In this document: one piece after another, positions 57,290 to 64,000 of the stretch
Layout: each line of letters begins with the position of its first letter
How positions within the stretch are numbered: the stretch's first letter is position 1
Assembly: GCA_963556695.1 (NCBI GenBank)
Contig: CAUWAG010000006.1
Location: 4,154,001-4,218,000 of the forward strand
Direction: 5' to 3'
Length of the DNA: 64,000 bases
DNA from: Anthostomella pinea
Lineage: Eukaryota; Ascomycota; Sordariomycetes; Xylariales; Xylariaceae
Notes under the pieces: model-generated
Told to the model about the DNA's origin: nothing
Databases searched by the model: none
Seen by the model: only the letters and a program-made list of their open reading frames with translations
Position numbers and translations under genes: made by a program

Positions 57290-57457
57290 ACGGCTTATTG
57301 ATATGGACAAATTATGCGTCTCAGGCAAAGGTTAACGCCGTGTTTTGAGTTAAAAGTGTATTACATTCTTTACTGAACCTCTTCTGTGCCGACCCCCAAC
57401 ATTAGCCGAGGTCGATTAGACGATGCATCGGAACAATCGACTTAGGCGCAGAGTGGT

Positions 57458-57468
57458 TCGGTGCCCGT
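57458..57468. promoter_or_regulatory. Near-match to TCGGN3CCGA (TCGGTGCCCGT)
   Basis: One mismatch at the last base, 130 bp upstream of flavoprotein 3. The same CCGT variant occurs upstream of the MFS gene. Confidence 0.35.
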
Positions 57469-57597
57469 TCCAAATTAATGATAGGAGTGTATAAGAGGAA
57501 GATGGCCCAGGAAGTAGTTTCCTTCTCACTGAGACAATCCACGACTTCGGCTAGCTACCTTGCCAATTCTACCATACTAGGCACCATTACAACCGAG

Positions 57598-58612
57598 ATG
57601 GCAGACACAGTCTTTGACGTCCTTATCATTGGAGGAGGACATGCCGGGCTCTCCGCAGGATTGACGCTGTACAGACACATGTACACAGTCCTTATCATCG
57701 ACTCCCGAAAACCAAGGAACGCCTGGCCCATGCCAACACATATTGTCTCTGGTTGGGAGGCCTGCCAGGCCGAGGAGTTCCGCAGCGCCGGCCGAGGCGA
57801 GCTAGAAGCTACAGGCTTCGTGAGCTTCGCTGAGAGCGAGGCTAGGTCAGTCCAGAGAGTCAACGAGGACTTCGAGATTACGGGCAACCACGGAGAGAGC
57901 TGGCGGGGCCGTAAACTACTAATTGCCACGGGCAAGCTCAATGTCTTCCCAGACATACCTGGTTATGCTGATAACTACCCGGAGAAGATGTTCGTAGGCC
58001 TTCGGCTACATCCCAAGAAGAACAAGAACCTGTAGCTAATCGCGCTCACCTAGTTTCCATTGCATGTTTACGTTTGGATATGAGCATCGAGGTTCCAGGC
58101 ATGCGGGTCTGCTGGCGGAGGGTGCATTGAGCAGTCCGTTCCACGCAGCCATGGTAGTCGGTGACACCAAGAGGTTCGCAGAGGAAGTCACCGTCTACAC
58201 CAATGGAGACAGCGTGTTGAAAGAAGCGTTGGCGAAGGAACTTCGACATCCTGGGGTGAAACTCGATGACCGACGTTTACTCTGCATCGAGAGCACCGAG
58301 CGCAGCCTCCGATTGGACCTGGAAGGAGGTTCCTCGGACGAGGTCGCCTTCCTGGTGCACCAGCCTGCAACAATGGTTGATTTGCACCTGGTCGAGCAGA
58401 TTGGCTTGAAGTTGGACGCCAGAGGCGACATCCAGAATTCCCCGCCCTTCTTTCAAACAGACATCGCGGGAGTCTTTGTGGCCGGGGACTGCGGGACGCC
58501 TTTCAAGATCATTCCAATGGCACTTTTCATGGGTGCAAACGCCGGCGCCGGGATTGCGAGGTCGCTCGCTGCCGATGCTCTCCGTAGGGATATCACGGCC
58601 CAGGGGTACTGA
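57598..58612 (+). CDS. Thioredoxin-reductase-fold flavoprotein with CxxT site (flavoprotein 3)
   Basis: ATG 57598 (the frame also opens at 57478, but MADTVFDVLIIGGG is the family start); exons 57598-57989 and 58054-58612. FAD motif GGGHAGLSAGLTL near residue 12; distal motif GVFVAGDCGTPFK. Exon 2 begins FHCMFTFGYEHRG, so the second cysteine of the CLFC site is threonine. A single cysteine could form a mixed disulfide but not a stable internal one. The intron sits where it does in flavoproteins 1 and 2. It lies next to methyltransferase 3 and P450 2, mirroring flavoprotein 1 at the left end. Confidence 0.88.
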
Positions 58613-58740
58613 AACGGCGCCAGGGTCGAAACTCATGGGAATTCCGACCGGGTGAGATAGCTGGACAGTTCGGTATCAATATCGAGGTTTGCGAAGAACG
58701 AAACACATACTTCTCTCTTGATTCAAGCATGCGTACGTAA

Positions 58741-59762
58741 TTAGAGACTAGTTGCCTGTGAAGTAGATGCGCGGCCACGGATTACACGAATGGGGTAAAA
58801 GCCTCCTTTCCCAATGAGCTCTTCGTAAAGTCGCGGTACTATTGTTGTCAACTCTTCCGACGAGAGAGGGGGCCTGCCTCCCTTCACTATGACACACTAT
58901 CTGTCAACCACCGGTAGACGGAATACATGGTCGGAATTGGGGGTACAAACCTTTCAGATACTTGAGTAGGGGGATCATCGCATCGGCGGTTGATCTTGCA
59001 GTGCGTCTTGCGAGCTCTTCGTTGGCTATCTGAGCGCCGAGAAAGAGCGGGATGCTGTATTCCTCGACATCGACCATGCCTGCTTCCTGCAACCAGGATT
59101 TTACCTCATAAGCGTACCTAGTATTGCCCCCCATGGCTTCAAAGACCCAGGTGACGAGCTTCAAGAAGTCTCGCATAGCCGGGCCGTCACCCAGGCCGCA
59201 GACTTGGTCTGGTTCAATCAGCTGAATCCAACCCCCGGGTTTAACCAGTTCTGCAAGGTTCTTCACGGCGGCTGCGAAAGGAAAATCTCCGCAAGCGCCA
59301 AGGACAAGTCGCTGGTGGACAAGATCGAAGCTTCCTTTCCATTCTACCGGCCACTGCGCAGTGATAGATTGAGTCTTGAAGGATATCGGACTTTCTCCAT
59401 CCTGTGTTGGAAATCTGACGTCGGTCACATCCGTTCCAACCAACAAGCCGTTCCTGAGCTGTGGGTGCTGTCCAAGTAGATCATGTAGCCAGTATCCTAA
59501 TCCTCACATTCAGTAAGAACGGTACCATTGGTGGGATTGGCTTACCGTCTCCGGTGCCCGAGTCCAGAACCCGAGTTCCAGGTTTGTCCAAATCTATTGG
59601 ACATACAACCAGAGCCCCCATCGCGGCCTTGATAGCGTCATGCTGGGCAGTCGTGTCAATATTGCTCTGCATTGTCGGAAGCACGGGGAGATGCAAAATA
59701 GCTTCTATGTGCTGGTAGGGACCCAAATAAGAGCAGATTGGAAAGAGTCGCGGGTATTGCAT
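58741..59762 (-). CDS. SAM-dependent methyltransferase 3 (LaeA/GliN-like class)
   Basis: ATG 59762 (internal Met 59672 possible, but YQHIEAILHLPVLPT upstream of it is family-like). SAM motif RVLDSGTGDG is followed by a 50-bp intron, then YWLHDLLGQHPQLRNGLLVG, FDLVHQRLVLGACG and LVKPGGWIQLIEP. A last intron leads to the short tail LSSEELTTIVPRLYEELIGK and the stop at 58741. It is paralogous to methyltransferase 1 in order of motifs and in both intron-bounded ends. Divergent from P450 2 with an exact motif between. Substrate not known. Confidence 0.86.
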
Positions 59763-59821
59763 TAATTAAACGTCATGGGTCGCATCAGTCATGGCGTTGC
59801 AGGCTGGCACCGACCGTGGCT

Positions 59822-59832
59822 TCGGCCACCGA
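59822..59832. promoter_or_regulatory. TCGGN3CCGA site (TCGGCCACCGA)
   Basis: Exact palindrome between the divergent starts of methyltransferase 3 (59762) and P450 2 (60207), 60 bp from the former. Confidence 0.75.
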
Positions 59833-60206
59833 CTCGGGCAATTTGGCAATCCACCGCACGTGGAGATGAACCGATGGGGATGTCAGCACCGTCCTCAGGA
59901 CGGTGGATTGGATGACCGGCCCCCAGCTCTTGAATCGGAGCTACGCCTTCGACCTATGACATGCAACGGGCCGTTGGAAGGCCGAAATCGCTCTCTTGGT
60001 AATATGTATGCTGACCATGGTACCGAAGGTGCCACGGAATGCGAGGCGTAGTATCTAACTCGAGGTCGGATCAGCACACAGAACGCTGTCTAGAGGGATC
60101 AGAGCCGCCTGGCCATATAGTTGAGGTCAAATATCCACCTAAGTGGACTGACTGTGTTTGGCTTCTAACTTATACCTACGTACCTTAGTTTTGTGGCATC
60201 GCACAC

Positions 60207-62074
60207 ATGGCTGATCGGTTCACAGCACTTAGCATGTCGGATGGCATCAAGATTGCTGCCATCCTAGCGCTCTCAGCCCTTGGGTTGGCCTGGTTTCTTT
60301 CCACTCATCAAAATAATGTCTGCGATGCATTCCCGAGGGTGGCTGACAGTCGACTTCGCTCGATCGTTTGGCCTTCATATATTCAAGATCTGGTGTGGAA
60401 AGGCTATCGCGATGTTCGTACCGTCCTGACTGCTTTAATGGTCTATGCTGACGGTACTAGATTATCAAGCCAGCCAGCCAGCCGTTCTCAGTACGCTGGT
60501 GGGGACGAGACTTTTTGATCTTGCCTCCGAAGTATTTGCCCTCACTCCGCGACGCCGACTGGGCGCACCTCAGCTTCTTCCGGACGATCAGTGATGTAGG
60601 TGCTGCCCAAAAGATGCATAAACATGTTTCCCGACCGCTAATTCCTACAAGGCTTTCTATCTTCACACGAGCGTGGGCAATCTTTACGATAGCGACGCGA
60701 CTGTGCAGGTCGTCAAAAGGGGCCTCAATCCTCGGATGCGTATGCTAATAAGCACATCCATGAAGAGACATCGCAGCTGATAGTATGGTGAAGCACAACT
60801 CACCACCATCCTGGAAAAAGAAATCGAGTATGCTATCAGCGTAGAGCTGGGTGGAAGTCACGGTAAGGATACCAAGTGCTCGTCTCATTCGCTCGACTTA
60901 CCGCCGTGCCAGATAACGGACCGAGAATCCGAAACGCGCAGAACTTCTTTACCTCCATTGTTCATCGGTCTGCATCACGTATTCTCATCGGAGAGGAACT
61001 TTGCCGCAACGATAAGTTCATCAAAACCTCTATAGAATTCGTCATGTCGATTTTCTACACTGCCCTCATCATTGTCAAGCTTCCCCTTGGGCCTCTGCGA
61101 GAATGGTTAGCGTATCTGCTCGCGTGGTGGCATAGGCAGAAGCTCAAGCAATGTACCCGCATGCTGCTTCCGGTCATCGAAGCCCGTATTGACCGACACC
61201 TCGACGAGAGCAATGCGTCAGAGGAGAGTGATGCCATTGAGTGGCATCTGATGCTATCTCCTTCGATTAGCGATGTTGACCCGCAACGTTTGGCTGCAGA
61301 GTTGATGCACAATCTGTGGGCTGGTACCTCTGCCCCAGGTGGTCTCACAACGGAGATTTTTTTCCAAATACTGTTGGAGCCTCAATACAAAGAAGATATT
61401 GTAAGGGAGGCCAAAGAGGCACTCGGGGGAGACCAGCATTGGACTGAGAAGTCCCTAAGCAAACTGCCACTCCTGGATAGTTTCATTCGAGAGATCAATC
61501 GGTTGAATCCAACTGGCTCCAGTAAGACCGTTGCATCCATAACGGCCTTGAGCCTTTGCTGACACTTTTTCTATAGTCACATGTTCCCGTACCGTCCTGG
61601 GGAAACCATTCGTCTTCCCGGACGGACTCTCATTGCCCGTGGGCACCCGATTTGGCTTCCCTACTCGGGCAATGCAAAATGACGACGATGCAACATTTGA
61701 CGGCTTTCGATTTGCGAAGTCTCACACCGGCTCCGAAAAAGATGGAGGAAGGATTGACGCCCCCCAAGGGGCTACAACAATGTCATCATCAAACTTGGCG
61801 TAAGTCTTTGAGCAATCGACTTCGACTTGGAAATGTAGCTAACGTCTAAATCTGTGGGCGAAGTTGGGGATACGGCACACATGTCTGCCCAGGTCGCTTC
61901 TTCGCCGTTCGCTTGGTCAAAATGGTGGTCCTGACACTCATGCTCAACTACGACATCCAGTGGGACGGTCGTGTGGAGCATCGCCCAGACCCTGTTCAGG
62001 TGGAAGGCCAGTACATCCCAAACTTATCGCAAAAAATTAAAATTAACCGAAAGCGTGTCACACGCGTCACCTGA
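60207..62074 (+). CDS. Cytochrome P450 2 of the cluster, many short introns
   Basis: ATG 60207; N-terminal anchor (KIAAILALSALGLAWFL). The coding sequence is split by about six introns of roughly 45-65 bp. Examples: one ends TACTAG before IIKPASQPFSVRWWGRDF, one ends CTACAAG before AFYLHTSVGNLYDSD, and one ends GTGAAG before QLTTILEKEIEYAI. The middle exon (60912-61529) reads ASRILIGEELCRND and SFIREINRLNP (ExxR). The heme loop WGYGTHVCPGRF follows, with the stop at 62072. With these introns no stop remains. Sequence and one intron position match P450 1. Confidence 0.82.
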
Positions 62075-62377
62075 CCAGTTTCATCGACATAGTGGCCATA
62101 GTCAGGGTGGAACGATGGGTCAATGTAGTTATTGTCTTTCACAGGATGCGAACACGCAAAGAATAGGTTGTGTGTCTCTCATTCTAGAGCAACCTAGGTC
62201 TATTTACATTACTCGATGGGGTCCTCTTCCCAATGCAATCCCTCACTGGGACTTCTCTGTAACTTCTAGACGAACATACATCGTGTCACTGCAAGGCACG
62301 CCTGGGGCACTTTCTTCGGACGCTTTTTAGTGCATCAGGTCGTAGTAGTCATCAATATGTACTAGAATAACTTGTGA
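62075..62377. other. Intergenic between convergent genes
   Basis: Between the 3' ends of P450 2 (plus) and the second MFS gene (minus). No gene supported. Confidence 0.5.
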
Positions 62378-63913
62378 CTATCTCGCATTTGGGTGTGAAG
62401 CGCCACGCTGTCTCCGGTGGATTATTCCTATACCAGAGATGAGAAGGGTGGAAGCAACAGCTGCAATGCAAGATGCAAAGAAGAAAATTCCACGTCCTGG
62501 CCAGAACGTTTGCCAGGTACCGAGAGCGATGGGTGCTAGAAGACTACCGCAGGCCTCCATAACTGCAAGTGACGCAAGTGCCCTGGGCTTGTCTGCAAAC
62601 TCAAATTCAGCAGCGAAGTAACTCTTGACAAATGACGGGAATGCTAAGCTGAGTGACAAGAGAGCTGAAGTAGTGTAAGCTTGCCATGGTTCCTGCGCAA
62701 ATGCAAATAGGGCGAGAGAGCCACTCTGCACAAGAAGAGAAAACAGCGCAAGAGCTGCGTCTATCAAGGCCCTTTCGCCTGGTTCCGTAGCGCCCGGCTG
62801 ATCTGCTATCTGCCGCTTGCGGCATGCACGGGAGAGCCGTGGAACTAGGAAAAGAACAAATAACACATACAGAGAAGCGACGGCATGGACAATCGTCAAT
62901 AGAAACCCGTTTTCTCGACTCGTAAATGAGAGGTGGATGGAAGTGTGTACCATAATGGCCGAGAAGGTGTACGACTGAGCCAGATTGTAAAAACATAACG
63001 CAAGTGCGGTTGACAAACGCCACGGGTCTTGTAAAAGAAACAGAAAAGGGGAGCCAGTGAGTTTCATTAAACGAACAATCCTGGAGAGCAACTCCGTTTC
63101 ACTGCTGGTGTTGGCTTCAGACTCGACGTGGTGTTGCATGTCGTTTGTCGAGGCTACAGGCACGCGTACAGCCATGAGCAGATATACCAACGCAATGGAA
63201 AAGAACCCGAAGGCCATGATGAAACTTTGCCGAAAATCTTCCAGTAGGCTCGCAATGGAGGGACCCAGTGAGATACCAATCATGTAAAGCGCGAGGGACG
63301 ATCCGATTAGCCTTGAAGCAGCTGACGATGTTTTGGCTCGGATATACACCGCGTTGAGATTAAAGTGCAGGATATTGTCGGAGGCCAGTCCTTCGAAGAC
63401 TTGGCTGGACATTGCGACTCCAACATTTCCCATGGCCACTAAGAGAGTTAGTGAGTGATCAAGACGTCGATTATAGCATGTGCCTAAGGCTTACTCACCA
63501 CCAAGTGCCAGAACGAGCACGCTGAAGGACCGCACAGTGATCCAGATAGCCAGGCCAGGTCTGGTATATCTCCTGCAGAGGGCCTCAAAACCCCGGATGG
63601 TGAGAAGAGAGCACGCGTTGGCAATAGCTGTAGCGGTCGCAACGGATGCTGCGAATTGCTTCCTCTCGCTTTCGTCACAATGCCGAGCGTCATCACATAA
63701 CATACTTGCATATGCATAGATCTGAGTCGCTGCGGTTGCTGCCAGGGCTAAACCCGACAGCAGAGATATCGGCAATGTCGATGCCGGAGAATCGTAGAAG
63801 CTCTCCATGTTATTTTCCTCACTCTGTAGCCCCAATGAAGGACGATCTGTTGTATTGTGCGAGGCGGCAGCTAGTAGCGCATCTTCTTCGGCTGGATGAC
63901 GGCGGCGCTCCAT
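62378..63913 (-). CDS. Second MFS-type membrane protein
   Basis: ATG 63913; exon 1 runs to about 63499, an intron with GTGAGT follows, and exon 2 goes from about 63434 to the stop at 62378. The N-terminal half begins after a soluble Glu/Ser region with LPISLLSGLALAATAATQIY. Exon 2 has helices around SLALYMIGISLGPSIASLLE, FIMAFGFFSIALVYLLMAV and LLTIVHAVASLYVLFVLFLV. The loop NLNAVYIRAKTSSAASRLIG lies between halves. It resembles MFS proteins of the 12-helix class found near metabolite clusters. Function not known; transport of a precursor or product is inferred. It is the last gene before the window edge and may close the cluster. Confidence 0.8.
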
Positions 63914-64000
63914 TGCAATCTTAGGTTACTGTACTTCTGGTTTGAAACCCACACAAAGGGCAACGATCAAAAATGTTAATGCGTTCGGTGTGAGAGGAAG

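Noticed and set aside
60411..60540. Apparent deletion and stop in the first part of P450 2
   Set aside because: An intron ending TACTAG restores IIKPASQPFSVRWWGRDF, which aligns with P450 1.

Overview
The window is nuclear DNA of a filamentous ascomycete, most likely a Sordariomycete (Hypocreales-like). The evidence is short GT-AG introns of 48-100 bp, Zn2Cys6, NACHT/NLR and DUF6601 genes, CCCTAA-type telomere motifs, and AT-rich blocks typical of repeat-induced point mutation (RIP). No tRNA, rRNA or CRISPR array was seen.

Left half (1 to about 28 kb) is accessory DNA in decay. It begins with the 5' part of a coiled-coil/nuclease-like gene that runs off the window. An AT-rich RIP block (2.1-5.6 kb) with a 157-bp inverted repeat follows, then a large pseudogene of unknown family (7.7-9.4 kb) and a minisatellite (9.8-10.0 kb). 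Next are three immune-type (NLR) loci, all broken: a fused hydrolase-NACHT-repeat gene on the minus strand (11.2-15.4 kb), a NACHT-WD40 gene (18.0-20.3 kb), and a separate SERAC1/SesB-like hydrolase (20.8-22.5 kb). The last two carry the same short glycine-rich motif, at the NLR N-terminus and the hydrolase C-terminus, as in the amyloid-signalling (sigma/HRAM) pairs of the Nectria ses locus. Most stop codons in these genes look like CAA/CAG/CGA or TGG codons changed by one transition, which fits RIP. Further right are a palindromic repeat, a degenerate interstitial telomere tract, a truncated pogo-type transposase, and a Zn2Cys6 regulator cut off at that transposon.

Right half (28.2-63.9 kb) is an apparently intact secondary-metabolite cluster of the epipolythiodioxopiperazine (ETP, gliotoxin-like) type. 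It holds a dipeptide NRPS, GliG-like glutathione transferase, GliK-like gamma-glutamyl cyclotransferase, GliT-like thiol oxidase, three P450s, four methyltransferases, a GliA-like MFS pump, a second MFS protein, a wax-synthase-type acyltransferase, and a rhodopsin-domain membrane protein. Unusual points: the NRPS is only T-C-A-T-C (first A and last T domain absent). There are three thioredoxin-reductase-fold flavoproteins, of which one keeps the CxxC pair, one has CxxT and one has NxxA. The two cluster ends carry the same trio of paralogues (flavoprotein, P450, LaeA-like methyltransferase). The palindrome TCGGN3CCGA, known from gliotoxin and sirodesmin promoters, occurs exactly in six cluster promoters. 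No GliI (C-S lyase) or GliJ (dipeptidase) homologue is visible. A second AT-rich island (35.4-37.0 kb) with a solo LTR and a terminal-inverted-repeat element splits the cluster.
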